From: Clostridia bacterium
GTDB taxonomy: Bacteria > Bacillota > Clostridia > Oscillospirales > Feifaniaceae
Reading direction: 5' to 3'
NCBI GenBank assembly: GCA_017517965.1
Contig: JAFWXR010000024.1
Location: 1 to 64,000, forward strand
DNA: 64,000 nt
In this document: piece by piece, positions 1 to 7,960 of the stretch
How positions within the stretch are numbered: position 1 is the first letter of the stretch
Layout: every line of letters starts with the position of its first letter
The notes under the pieces: model-generated
Database searches by the model: none
Told to the model about the DNA's origin: nothing
What the model saw: the letters and a program-made list of their open reading frames with translations, nothing else
Made by a program: the position numbers and the translations under genes

Positions 1-1
1 G

Positions 2-280
2 AAGTGGAATGACCTTGCCGAGGGAATGGACCACATTATGGCAGAGTTTGCACTCTGCATGAGAAAGGACGAAAGTCCTGATTCCGCTGAAGCACAAAAC
101 CTTGTAAAAATGCTGCAGAACCATATCACCGAGAATTACTATCTTTGTACAAACGAAATACTGGCAGGTCTCGGTCAGATGTATGTAGCGGACGAGCGTT
201 TTACAAACAACATCGACAAGCACGCTGACGGTACTGCTACGTTTATCTGTGAAGCAATTGCGGTGTATTGCAGTAAGTAA
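2..280 (+). CDS. TipAS-type antibiotic/ligand-recognition domain protein, C-terminal part only
   Basis: The reading frame is open from the left edge, so the N-terminus, probably a MerR-type DNA-binding domain, lies outside the window. The visible 92 residues match the all-helical TipAS effector-binding fold, with the run NYYLCTNEILAGLGQMYVAD and the FTNNIDKH and GTATFICEAI segments that close this domain. In MerR/TipA family regulators this domain binds drugs or other ligands and switches transcription. An internal ATG at 26 is in frame but is not the true start. A bidirectional terminator follows directly. The domain call is fairly sure; the full architecture is inferred. Confidence 0.75.
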   Translation, partial: KWNDLAEGMDHIMAEFALCMRKDESPDSAEAQNLVKMLQNHITENYYLCTNEILAGLGQMYVADERFTNNIDKHADGTATFICEAIAVYCSK

Positions 281-304
281 ATTCCAATTTGTCGCAAAAT
301 TAAA

Positions 305-338
305 CAGCAGGGCAATTATAAATTGCGCTGCTGTTTTT
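305..338. terminator. Bidirectional intrinsic terminator between the TipAS gene and the AraC regulator
   Basis: A 13-position stem with one mismatch (305-317 pairing with 321-333) has a 3-nt loop and is followed by TTTTT on the plus strand. The minus strand after the hairpin is also T-rich (positions 304 down to about 296). The stop codon of the minus-strand AraC gene (316-318) lies inside the stem, so both convergent genes share it. Confidence 0.85.
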
Positions 339-1095
339 CGTATTTTAAGGGCGAAACGCCCGTATGCTTTTTGAAGGCTCTCGAAAAATCGTAGATGTTT
401 AAATAACCCAGTGATTCAGCTATGTTGGTAAGACTGCCGTGATCGCTCCTGAGCATTTCTTTTGCTTTTTTTATGCGAAGTTCATGCACGTAGGCTATGG
501 GGGAAGTGCCCATAATTTCGGTAAATAATTTCCTAAAATAGACGGTTGATATGTTGCAAAGACCCGCAAGCTCCTCATTTTTGACAGGCTTATCATAGTT
601 TTTGGCGATGTAATCTATGGCGGGGGTGAGTTTGCCGAGTTTTTCGGAAGGAAAATATTTTTTCTGTACCGATTGAACGAGCAATAAAAGAATGGAATAC
701 ACATCACGTATGCTTTCTGCCTTATACATCTGCGTTTTTAAGGTCCTTTTGTATTCTACGTCCTTAAAAAGCTTTAAAAACTTCTCACCGTTAGCAACGG
801 AAAAACGGAAAATATCATCACAGACGCTGTCACTCTGAAATTCTATAATTGAAAAATGCCCCGACTGCGTACAGTGCCATTCGTAAGAGCATCCTTTGGG
901 TAAAATAACAAGATTGTTCATGTCCGAGAGGTAAGTTTTCCCTTTGGACGTGTATACGGTTTCCCCCTCGTGCTTGATTACAAGCGCCCAGTTTTGTCGG
1001 TTGTTTCTTTGGGTTTTTACGTTTTTTTCGGTATACATGGTAGTTGCAGATATAACTCTGGTAATAATCAAATCTGATAAAACATCCAAATTCAT
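316..1095 (-). CDS. AraC/XylS-family transcriptional regulator
   Basis: The 259-residue protein has an N-terminal ligand-sensing half and a C-terminal pair of AraC helix-turn-helix motifs. The first HTH is around ELAGLCNISTVYFRKLF and the second around NIAESLGYLNIYDFSRAFKK, followed by the conserved TGVSPLKY tail. The ATG at 1095 is preferred over upstream GTGs because AAGGAG sits 8 nt before it. It is transcribed divergently from the six-gene operon starting at 1236. The 131-bp gap holds a consensus promoter for it and palindromes suited to its binding. It is probably the substrate-responsive activator of that operon; the inducer is unknown. Confidence 0.9.
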   Translation of the reverse strand: MNLDVLSDLIITRVISATTMYTEKNVKTQRNNRQNWALVIKHEGETVYTSKGKTYLSDMNNLVILPKGCSYEWHCTQSGHFSIIEFQSDSVCDDIFRFSVANGEKFLKLFKDVEYKRTLKTQMYKAESIRDVYSILLLLVQSVQKKYFPSEKLGKLTPAIDYIAKNYDKPVKNEELAGLCNISTVYFRKLFTEIMGTSPIAYVHELRIKKAKEMLRSDHGSLTNIAESLGYLNIYDFSRAFKKHTGVSPLKYEKQQRNL

Positions 1096-1116
1096 TTTCA
1101 CCACTCCTTGCTCATT

Positions 1117-1145
1117 ATTGTAAAATAAGTAAAATAATCTGTCAA
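1117..1145 (-). promoter_or_regulatory. Sigma-A-type promoter of the AraC-family gene
   Basis: On the minus strand a perfect TTGACA (1145-1140) is separated by 17 nt from TACAAT (1122-1117). Transcription would start near 1110, giving a short leader with an AAGGAG site. The palindrome at 1154-1167 lies just upstream of this -35, which would fit autoregulation. Confidence 0.75.
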
Positions 1146-1153
1146 GAATTGAG

Positions 1154-1186
1154 TATCAAATTTGATAAAAAACATCATATTTGATA
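1154..1186. promoter_or_regulatory. Candidate operator pair for the AraC-family regulator
   Basis: TATCAAATTTGATA at 1154-1167 is a perfect 14-bp palindrome. A related imperfect copy, ATCATATTTGAT, lies at 1174-1185, so the half-site TTTGATA recurs about 20 bp apart on the same face of the helix. The pair lies between the divergent promoters, directly upstream of the weak -35 region of the catabolic operon, as expected for an activator site. Function is inferred. Confidence 0.55.
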
Positions 1187-1215
1187 TTTTAATCCGAATT
1201 GCTTTTCTGTATAAT
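1187..1215 (+). promoter_or_regulatory. Activator-dependent promoter of the catabolic operon
   Basis: A perfect TATAAT lies at 1210-1215, but the matching -35 position (around 1187-1192, TTTTAA) is poor. A good -10 with a poor -35 next to repeated AraC-type sites suggests activation by the divergent regulator. AAGAGGTG lies 6 nt before the ATG at 1236. Confidence 0.55.
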
Positions 1216-1235
1216 GGGGGGCAAGAGGTGATTTT

Positions 1236-2051
1236 ATGAAAGCATTATCAAGTTTGCGGGCACCTGCCGTTGCAGGCGTTATCCGCGAAAAAACAGTAAG
1301 AGCCGCAATTGCGGAAATTAAAAATTGCATGTATCACGGTGCAGACATGATAGATTTACATATGTCCTGCCTTGAAAACAGTGATACGGAATCGCTCAGA
1401 AAGATAGTAGAAGGTTCCAAACTTCCGATTCTGGCGCTTAATTACAATAACTTGTATGCCTTTGAAAAAGCAGGTCTTACGGAAGAAGAAAGAGTGGCAA
1501 GTTTCGTACGTGCGGCAGAAGCAGGTGCGGCAGGCATAGATATGCAGGGATACACTTTCCACAGACCGTCAAAAAGCGGTTTCTGCGGTGAGGATAAGTA
1601 TTCTTTCACCAAAGGCAATCCGAAAGAGGTTGTTACGGATGAAGCAATTATTTCAAAGCAGTGTGAATTTATTGAAAAAATTCATTCACTTGGCTCAGAG
1701 GTTCTGCTCTCCTGTCACCCCGGCATCCCGATGAATTGTGAACAGGTGGTTGACCTTGCTCTGTTCCTTGAAAAAAGAGGGCCGGACATCATTAAAATCG
1801 TAACTACGGCACCGACCGAGGAAGACCTTATGGAAAGTATCAGAACGATGACGGTGCTCAAAAAGGAAATAAAGACCCCCATAAGCTACCATACAAACGG
1901 CAAATGGGGCAATTTGTCGAGAATTATCAATCCGCTTCTCGGCGGACAGATTGCCTTCTGTGTCGACAGATATTCAGAAAGCAGTACGATTGAACAGCTC
2001 GATCTGCAGACGGTTAAGGCTGCGGTTGATGCAGTTGAAAGAATAAAGTGA
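1236..2051 (+). CDS. Type I 3-dehydroquinate dehydratase-like (Schiff-base TIM barrel) enzyme
   Basis: This 271-residue protein aligns with type I dehydroquinases (AroD). The catalytic histidine is in VLLSCHPG (His161), the Schiff-base lysine in DIIKIVTTAPTEEDL (Lys187), and an Arg at GNLSRI matches a substrate-binding arginine. The usual EWRxD strand motif is replaced by IDLHMSCLE, so the substrate may not be dehydroquinate. It is the first gene of an operon with two dehydrogenases, a Gfo/Idh/MocA enzyme and an amidohydrolase, with no shikimate-pathway genes. I infer a catabolic retro-aldol or dehydration step on a cyclitol or sugar-acid-like compound. The family call is good; the function is uncertain. 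Confidence 0.7.
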   Translation: MKALSSLRAPAVAGVIREKTVRAAIAEIKNCMYHGADMIDLHMSCLENSDTESLRKIVEGSKLPILALNYNNLYAFEKAGLTEEERVASFVRAAEAGAAGIDMQGYTFHRPSKSGFCGEDKYSFTKGNPKEVVTDEAIISKQCEFIEKIHSLGSEVLLSCHPGIPMNCEQVVDLALFLEKRGPDIIKIVTTAPTEEDLMESIRTMTVLKKEIKTPISYHTNGKWGNLSRIINPLLGGQIAFCVDRYSESSTIEQLDLQTVKAAVDAVERIK

Positions 2052-2062
2052 GGTTAAAATAT

Positions 2063-3058
2063 ATGCAGAATAAGCAGATATTGTTCACGGGTATTCATAC
2101 GGCTGAACTTGTAGAGAAGGAAGTGCCGCAGATAACCGAAAAAGACGTTCTTGTAAAGATGGAATATACCGTCGTAAGCGGCGGCACGGAAAGAGCCAAT
2201 CTTTTGGGACTGACGTCAAAGAAATTCCCCAAGGCTCTGGGTTATTGCGGCGTAGGCTACGTAGAAGAAGTCGGCGCAGACGTTACAAAAGTAGCCGTTG
2301 GCGACAGAGTTGTCGTTTATCACGGCCACCACGCAAAATATAACATCCGTCCCGAAGAAGATATAACGAAGGTTGAAAATGACAAGGTTACGTCACTTGA
2401 AGCGGCGTTTGTCGTTATCGCTTCTATGGGTCTCGGCGGTGTGAGAAAACTCGAAATCGAGCTCGGTGAAAGTGCAATGGTTATGGGACAGGGCCTGCTC
2501 GGAATTTTCTCAACGCAGTTTTTAAGACTTTCGGGTGCAAATCCCGTTATTGCGGTAGACCTTAATCCTGCAAGAAGGGAACTTGCATTACAGCTTGGTG
2601 CAGACTATGCGTTTGACCCGTCGGACGAAGATTTCGTTGAAAAAGTAAAAGAAGTTACAAAAGGCAAAGGCGTTAACGGCTGTGTTGAAGTTACGGGCGT
2701 AGCGCAGGCGATGAATCAGGCACTCGAATGTGCTTCCTGGATGGGCAGAATTTCTCTGCTCGGCTGTACGAGAGTTTCCGACAGCCTCGTTGATTATTAC
2801 AAGATGGTGCACAGACCGGGTATAAAGCTTATCGGCGCACACAATTTTGTACGTCCGAAGGTTGAATCCTATCCGCATCACTGGACGCATAACGATGATT
2901 GCAACGCAATCCTTGATATGATAGCTTCAAAGAGAATTCAGGTTGAACCTATCGTATCACGTATCGAATCACCCCTGAATGCACCGCAGATTTACAATGA
3001 ACTTTGCGATGATAAAGATTTCCCCATGGGCACGGTCTTTGACTGGAGGGACATGTAA
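2063..3058 (+). CDS. Medium-chain (MDR) zinc-type alcohol dehydrogenase-like oxidoreductase
   Basis: The 331-residue MDR protein has an N-terminal GroES-like catalytic domain (YTVVSGGTERANL, GYCGVGYVEEVG, VGDRVVV) and a nucleotide-binding domain with VMGQGLLGIF and an acidic strand end at VIAVDLNPARR. The classic GHE zinc-ligand motif is absent, as in the SGGTE subgroup of sugar or cyclitol dehydrogenases. A GTG at 2048 overlaps the previous stop, but GAGGT at 2050-2054 is well placed for the ATG at 2063, so I use that. It probably oxidises a hydroxyl on the operon's substrate using NAD(P). Confidence 0.82.
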   Translation: MQNKQILFTGIHTAELVEKEVPQITEKDVLVKMEYTVVSGGTERANLLGLTSKKFPKALGYCGVGYVEEVGADVTKVAVGDRVVVYHGHHAKYNIRPEEDITKVENDKVTSLEAAFVVIASMGLGGVRKLEIELGESAMVMGQGLLGIFSTQFLRLSGANPVIAVDLNPARRELALQLGADYAFDPSDEDFVEKVKEVTKGKGVNGCVEVTGVAQAMNQALECASWMGRISLLGCTRVSDSLVDYYKMVHRPGIKLIGAHNFVRPKVESYPHHWTHNDDCNAILDMIASKRIQVEPIVSRIESPLNAPQIYNELCDDKDFPMGTVFDWRDM

Positions 3059-4047
3059 TAAAAAAAGTCAAAATCGGGCAAATTGGCATAGGACATAATC
3101 ATGCAGAGGGAAAAATGCTTGCAGTACGAAAATTTCCTGAACTTTTTGAGGTTGTGGGCTATGCCGAGGAAAACAAAGAGTGGGTTGAAAAGAGGGGCAA
3201 TCTTCCTTGCTACAAGGATTTACAGAGATTAAGCGTCGAAGAAATAATTGAAAAGTCAGATGCAGTTTTGGTTGAATGTGACGTACCGGATTTAACAAAA
3301 TTTGCTAAAAAGTGCATAGATGCAGGTAAACACGTTCATATCGACAAGCCAATAAGCGGTACTTTGGATGAATTTGAAATGCTTTTAACTGCAGCCAAAG
3401 AAAAAAAGCTTACTGTTCAAACGGGATATATGTATCGCTATAATTTTGCGATACAAAAGCTTATGGATATGATAAACTCAGGTGAATTAGGCGAAATTTA
3501 TCAGATAGACGCTGAAATGAGTACGTATCACTCAAAAGAGTACAGACAGTGGCTCAGGCAGTTTAAAGGCGGTTCAATGTATATTTTCGGTTCTCACCTT
3601 ATCGATTTGATTGTAAGTATCTTGGGTGAACCGAAAAAAGTTTATCCGTTTATCAAACAAACCGGATTTGAAGGTGTTTATTCGGATGATAACACTTTTG
3701 CAGTTTTGGAGTATGACAAAGCAATTGCAAAAATAACCAATCTTTCCGTAGAAGTAAACGGCTGGGGAATGAGAAGATTTGCCGTTATGGGAAGTAAAGG
3801 TACCGTTGAGATAAAACCGATTGAGCTTGATGTGGAAATGACTAAATCCACAACAGATATTGCACCAGACAGATATCGGGACATGAAAGAAAAAGTCGAT
3901 GTAAAAGATGTTCCCACCCTTTCCCGATATGATGAAATGATAAAAGATTTTTACGGCTCTGTTATCGGTGAAAAAGCAAATCCATATTCCTACGAGCATG
4001 AATTTGCAGTTCAAAGAACACTTTACAGAGTAGTGGGGGAAAACTGA
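3058..4047 (+). CDS. Gfo/Idh/MocA-family oxidoreductase, apparently starting at ATA
   Basis: Family hallmarks are the Rossmann start KKVKIGQIGIGHNHAEG, the HIDKPISG strand (DKP lysine region) and the downstream sheet domain. The first in-frame ATG (3115) would cut off the first beta strand and the GxGxxxA loop. Between the upstream in-frame stop and that strand there is no ATG, GTG or TTG. GGAGGG at 3045-3050 lies 7 nt before an ATA at 3058, which overlaps the preceding TAA stop. I therefore place the start there (329 residues). A sequencing error or an ATG-to-ATA change is possible. Likely an NAD(P)-dependent sugar or inositol dehydrogenase within the operon. Confidence 0.8.
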   Translation: MKKVKIGQIGIGHNHAEGKMLAVRKFPELFEVVGYAEENKEWVEKRGNLPCYKDLQRLSVEEIIEKSDAVLVECDVPDLTKFAKKCIDAGKHVHIDKPISGTLDEFEMLLTAAKEKKLTVQTGYMYRYNFAIQKLMDMINSGELGEIYQIDAEMSTYHSKEYRQWLRQFKGGSMYIFGSHLIDLIVSILGEPKKVYPFIKQTGFEGVYSDDNTFAVLEYDKAIAKITNLSVEVNGWGMRRFAVMGSKGTVEIKPIELDVEMTKSTTDIAPDRYRDMKEKVDVKDVPTLSRYDEMIKDFYGSVIGEKANPYSYEHEFAVQRTLYRVVGEN

Positions 4048-4048
4048 T

Positions 4049-5113
4049 ATGCCAAAGATACTTATAAAAAACGGCAGGGTCTGGGACGGTGAAAAGTTTT
4101 ATTTTGCCGACGTTTTGACCGATGACGGAAAGATAAGTAAAATTGAACAGAAAATAGACGAAAAAGCAGACTTTAAATATGATGCAGACGGTAAAATAGT
4201 ATCGGCAGGTCTTGTGGATTCTCACGTTCATATGAGGGGGATAAACAGAACGTTCGGCATACATGCTGAACTGAGCAGTATTCCTTTCGGTGTAACGGCG
4301 GCGGCTGACGCGTGGGGCGCCCGTGGCGACAAAGCCTTGCTTGATACGTTTTTGCTTAAGAACGTTATATACGTGCCTGCGGAAATTCGCGAAAACAAAG
4401 CGTATTTTGACAAAGCAGAGAGCTTGCTTGAAAAATACGGCGATAAGGTAGTGGGTTTAAAGGTTTGCTTTGATACTGAGCAGGCTGACGTAAGGGACGT
4501 AAGTCCGCTTCGTGAGGCTGTGGAATACGCCGAAAAGAAGAATCTTATCGTTATGGTACATTCTTCAAATCCTCCCGTTAGTATGGAGGAGCTTTTGAGC
4601 GTGTTAAGAAAAGGCGATATACTCACACATGCGTATCACGGCGGACGAAACAACGTCAGCGATGACGGCTTTGAATGTATAAAGTCGGCAAAAAAGCGGG
4701 GCGTTATTATTGATATCGGATATGCAGGTCACGTACACACGGATTTCAAGGTGCTTGAAGAGGGCATCGCGTGCGGTGCGATTCCCGACGTTATAAGCAC
4801 TGACATAACAAAGTTCAGCGCTTACAAAAGGGGTGGCAGATACGGTATGACCATGTGTATGAACATAGCAAGGCATCTGGGTATGAGTGAAGAAGATATT
4901 TTCCGCTCGGTAACGTCAAATCCCGCAAAGGCACTCGGCAAAGAAAACGAATGGGGATACCTTAAGGTCGGCAGATGTGCGGACGTTGCGGTTTTCAAAT
5001 ATTGTAATGAAGGCTTTGACATGACGGACAAAGCCGGCAACCGTGTTGCAAGTGAAAATGGATACAGATGTGTCTTAACGATTGCAGACGGTGAAGTAGT
5101 TTTTGCAGATTAA
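4049..5113 (+). CDS. Amidohydrolase/deacetylase-family metallohydrolase
   Basis: The 354-residue amidohydrolase-superfamily protein shows metal ligands in the expected order: His59 and His61 (DSHVHM), a candidate carbamylated lysine Lys138 (VVGLKVCF), His171 (VMVHSS), His194 (ILTHAYHG) and Asp252 (ISTDITK). It resembles the dihydroorotase-like group annotated as amidohydrolase/deacetylase metallohydrolases (COG3964 type). The ATG begins 1 nt after the upstream stop. In this operon it could open a lactone or amide ring or remove an acyl group from the substrate; which one cannot be read from sequence. Confidence 0.82.
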   Translation: MPKILIKNGRVWDGEKFYFADVLTDDGKISKIEQKIDEKADFKYDADGKIVSAGLVDSHVHMRGINRTFGIHAELSSIPFGVTAAADAWGARGDKALLDTFLLKNVIYVPAEIRENKAYFDKAESLLEKYGDKVVGLKVCFDTEQADVRDVSPLREAVEYAEKKNLIVMVHSSNPPVSMEELLSVLRKGDILTHAYHGGRNNVSDDGFECIKSAKKRGVIIDIGYAGHVHTDFKVLEEGIACGAIPDVISTDITKFSAYKRGGRYGMTMCMNIARHLGMSEEDIFRSVTSNPAKALGKENEWGYLKVGRCADVAVFKYCNEGFDMTDKAGNRVASENGYRCVLTIADGEVVFAD

Positions 5114-5135
5114 ATTTTGAAAGGAAGATAGAAAA

Positions 5136-6116
5136 ATGAAAGCAATGCTTGTTGATGAAAAACAGAATTTAGTATGGTCGGACGTAGCAGATCCGGTCAT
5201 TAAGGATGATGAGGTGCTTGTAAAAATTTATGCGGCAGCACTTAATCGTGCAGACCTGCTTCAGAGACAGGGTAAATACCCTTCACCTGCAGGCTGTCCC
5301 GAATGGATGGGCCTCGAAATTGCAGGCGTTATCGTTGAAACGGGTAAGGAGGTTACAGGCTGGAAAGTCGGCGACAGAGTTTGTGCACTTTTAGGCGGCG
5401 GCGGATACGCTGAATACGTTGCAGTTAAATACGATATGCTTATGCCCGTACCCAAGGGACTTACGATGGAAGAAGCATCTGCACTTCCCGAAGCATATGC
5501 AACGTCGTATCTTAATCTGTTTATCGAAGGACACCTTGAAGCAGGTCAGACAGCGTTTGTTCCTGCCGGTGCATCAGGTCTTGCATCAGTTGCAATCCCG
5601 ATGGCAAAGGCATTCGGTGCAAGGGTTATAACCTCCGTACTGTCCGATGAAATCGCAGAAAAGATTAAGGATTTAGGTGCTGACGTAATTATCAATTCTA
5701 CCACACAGAGCGTGGAAGAAATATTAAAGGCTGAAGAAGAAAATGGCACACCCGTCAACGTTGCTATGGACTGCTTGAGCGGTGAAACGCTTGGTAAGAG
5801 CCTGCCGTACATGGCAAGAGGCGGCTACTGGATAGTTATCTCGACACTTGCAGGTATAGAAACTAACGTACTTCTCAGACCGCTTCTCACAAAAGGCTTA
5901 CACCTTGTCGGAAGTATGCTCCGCAACAGAACACCCCAGTTCAAGGCGTACATTCTGTCGGAACTTGTTAAGAACGTATGGCCCAAAATCGAAAGCGGTG
6001 CTATAAAGCCGTCCATTTATAAGGTGTTACCTATGGCTCAGGCTGAAGAGGCACATGCAATTCTCGAAAGAAGCGAAAATATAGGAAAAGTAGTTCTGCA
6101 GGTATGTCATGAGTAA
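5136..6116 (+). CDS. NAD(P)H:quinone oxidoreductase-type MDR protein (zinc-independent)
   Basis: The 326-residue protein belongs to the quinone-oxidoreductase branch of MDR enzymes (PIG3/TP53I3-like). It shows ALNRADLLQRQGKYP near the N-terminus, a GWKVGDRVCALL strand, and a cofactor domain with FVPAGASGLASVAI. No structural or catalytic zinc ligands are visible. AAAGGAAG precedes the ATG. It is the second MDR enzyme of this operon and is co-transcribed with the permease that overlaps its 3' end. A detoxification or reductase step with NADPH is likely; the substrate is unknown. Confidence 0.85.
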   Translation: MKAMLVDEKQNLVWSDVADPVIKDDEVLVKIYAAALNRADLLQRQGKYPSPAGCPEWMGLEIAGVIVETGKEVTGWKVGDRVCALLGGGGYAEYVAVKYDMLMPVPKGLTMEEASALPEAYATSYLNLFIEGHLEAGQTAFVPAGASGLASVAIPMAKAFGARVITSVLSDEIAEKIKDLGADVIINSTTQSVEEILKAEEENGTPVNVAMDCLSGETLGKSLPYMARGGYWIVISTLAGIETNVLLRPLLTKGLHLVGSMLRNRTPQFKAYILSELVKNVWPKIESGAIKPSIYKVLPMAQAEEAHAILERSENIGKVVLQVCHE

Positions 6117-6984
6117 GAATAAATCCGTGCCTTATGCACTTTTTGTAATGCTTTTGTGGGGTTCGCTTTACCCCATGGTGAAACTCGGATACGGTGCGTA
6201 TAACATCACGACAACGGGTGACATTCTGTTTTTTGCAGGTGTTCGCTTTACCGTGTGCGGTGCACTTATATGCCTGTATACCCTTATTAAAGACAAGGCT
6301 TCTTTTAAAGACGTCAAAGGCGCAATAGTACCCGTTTTACTGTCAGGTCTTTTTGCAATTATCCTGCATTACGGTTTTATGTACAGCGCGTTGAAACTGA
6401 CGGACAGTTCTAAAACCGCAATATTAAAGCAGGTCGGTGCATTATTCTACGTTTGCTTTTCGTCATTGTTTTTCAAGGACGATAAGCTTACCATAAAGAA
6501 ACTGATTGGCGTAATTCTGGGCTTTGCCGGAATTATTGCAATAAATGCAAACGCTCAGGGAATCAGTTTCAATATCGGTGATGCGCTGATTATTGCCGCC
6601 TCCTTCTGTACCGTTTTCTCAAACGTAATCAGTAAAAAGGTGTTTCGCTCAGTCAAGCCGATTACGGCAACGGGCGTATCGCAGTTTTTCGGCGGTGTCG
6701 TTTTACTTATTGCCGGAAGGCTTTTCGGCGGCAGTATGAGTATTGCTCCCGACAAATCTGCATTTATTATGGTATACATATTCTTCGCATCAATCGTCAG
6801 CTATTGTATCTGGTTTACGATAGTTAAAAACGGTGAGTTGTCGAAACTGTTTATTTTAAAATTTGCAGAGCCTGCATTCGCATGCGTATTCGGTGCAATG
6901 CTTTTGGGCGAAAATATATTCAATATTCAGTATATTCTGGCATTTTTGCTTATCGCAACGGGAATATACGTTTCCAACAAATAA
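6109..6984 (+). CDS. EamA/DMT-family transporter
   Basis: The 291-residue integral membrane protein has about ten hydrophobic helices in two EamA repeats. The first begins at PYALFVMLLWGSLYPMVKLGYG and includes ALKLTDSSKTAIL; the second ends with a LLGENIFNIQYILAFLLIATG segment. The ATG overlaps the end of the upstream gene by 8 nt, so translation is coupled. As the last gene of the AraC-controlled operon it is the likely importer or exporter for the pathway. DMT transporters move many metabolites, so the substrate cannot be named. Confidence 0.88.
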   Translation: MSKNKSVPYALFVMLLWGSLYPMVKLGYGAYNITTTGDILFFAGVRFTVCGALICLYTLIKDKASFKDVKGAIVPVLLSGLFAIILHYGFMYSALKLTDSSKTAILKQVGALFYVCFSSLFFKDDKLTIKKLIGVILGFAGIIAINANAQGISFNIGDALIIAASFCTVFSNVISKKVFRSVKPITATGVSQFFGGVVLLIAGRLFGGSMSIAPDKSAFIMVYIFFASIVSYCIWFTIVKNGELSKLFILKFAEPAFACVFGAMLLGENIFNIQYILAFLLIATGIYVSNK

Positions 6985-6998
6985 TTGTAGCATTATCA

Positions 6999-7035
6999 AA
7001 AACCCGAACACGCAAGTGTTCGGGTTTTCTTTTTT
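6999..7035 (+). terminator. Strong intrinsic terminator ending the catabolic operon
   Basis: A 13-bp perfect stem (6999-7011 with 7016-7028), a GCAA tetraloop and a C followed by TTTTTT. It closes the six-gene operon just after the EamA permease. Confidence 0.93.
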
Positions 7036-7073
7036 GTCCGTTCATGGTATAGTAGTGATAAGGATGTGATTAT

Positions 7074-7886
7074 ATGAAAATAAAGGTGCTTATTGACAAT
7101 ATATCGCAGGGGGAACTGCTCTGTGAGTGGGGACTTGCGATATATATCGAATATAACGGCAAAAAGATTTTGCTTGATACGGGCACGACGGGCGATTTTG
7201 TAAAAAATGCAGATATGCTTGGCGTTGATATTGCCGATATTGATTTCGGGGTGCTCTCCCATGCCCATTACGACCATTCCGACGGTATGCCCTCGTTTTT
7301 TGAAAGGAACAAAAAGGCGGTATTTTATCTTCGCGGAGGTGCTGACGAGAATTGCTATAAGCTGACCGATGAGGGTTATGAGTACATAGGCATAAAAAAG
7401 GGCATTTTAACGGAATATGCCGACCGTATACGTTACGTCAAAGACGATTTCAAGCTTGAAGAAGGGATATATCTTATACCGCATAAGAGCGAAGGTCTTG
7501 ATAAAATCGGAAAAGACGCCTGTATGTACGTAAAATCGGGTGAAAATTACTCTGTTGAGGAGTTTTCACACGAGCAGAGCCTCGTTTTTGAAACGGAAAA
7601 AGGGCTTGTCATATTCAACAGCTGTTCACACGGCGGTGCCGACAACATTATCAAAGAAGTGGAAAAGACCTTTGAAAACAGAAAAATCTATGCAATTATC
7701 GGCGGTTTCCACCTGTTCAGGACGGATGATGAGGGTGTTTACGCCTTTGCAGACAGGGTGTCGGACACGGGTATAGAAAAAATATTTACCGGTCATTGTA
7801 CGGGTGAGCGTGCCATGGATTTATTAAAAGAAAAACTCGGGAATAAGGTGCAGGCATTTTATTCGGGCTTTGAAACAGAAATTTAA
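7074..7886 (+). CDS. Metallo-beta-lactamase-fold hydrolase (COG1237-like)
   Basis: The 270-residue MBL-fold protein carries the signature LSHAHYDHSDG (HxHxDH), an aspartate strand KKILLDTGTTGDF, a downstream histidine at NSCSHGGADNI and a final GFHLF. The arrangement matches the MBL group that includes archaeal ribofuranosylaminobenzene phosphate-pathway proteins (COG1237). It is probably a dinuclear-zinc hydrolase of unknown small-molecule substrate. It lies 74 nt upstream of the RelQ-like gene and may be co-transcribed with it. Confidence 0.85.
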   Translation: MKIKVLIDNISQGELLCEWGLAIYIEYNGKKILLDTGTTGDFVKNADMLGVDIADIDFGVLSHAHYDHSDGMPSFFERNKKAVFYLRGGADENCYKLTDEGYEYIGIKKGILTEYADRIRYVKDDFKLEEGIYLIPHKSEGLDKIGKDACMYVKSGENYSVEEFSHEQSLVFETEKGLVIFNSCSHGGADNIIKEVEKTFENRKIYAIIGGFHLFRTDDEGVYAFADRVSDTGIEKIFTGHCTGERAMDLLKEKLGNKVQAFYSGFETEI

Positions 7887-7960
7887 TATCAGGTTCATTG
7901 TTATATAACAAAAGTGTTGTAAAATGTTATAAAGAGGTGTCTGAAATAGATAAAGAAAAA

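Noticed and set aside
2048-2062. GTG start for the first MDR dehydrogenase
   Set aside because: The GAGGT at 2050-2054 is correctly spaced for ATG 2063; the extra five residues do not belong to the family N-terminus.
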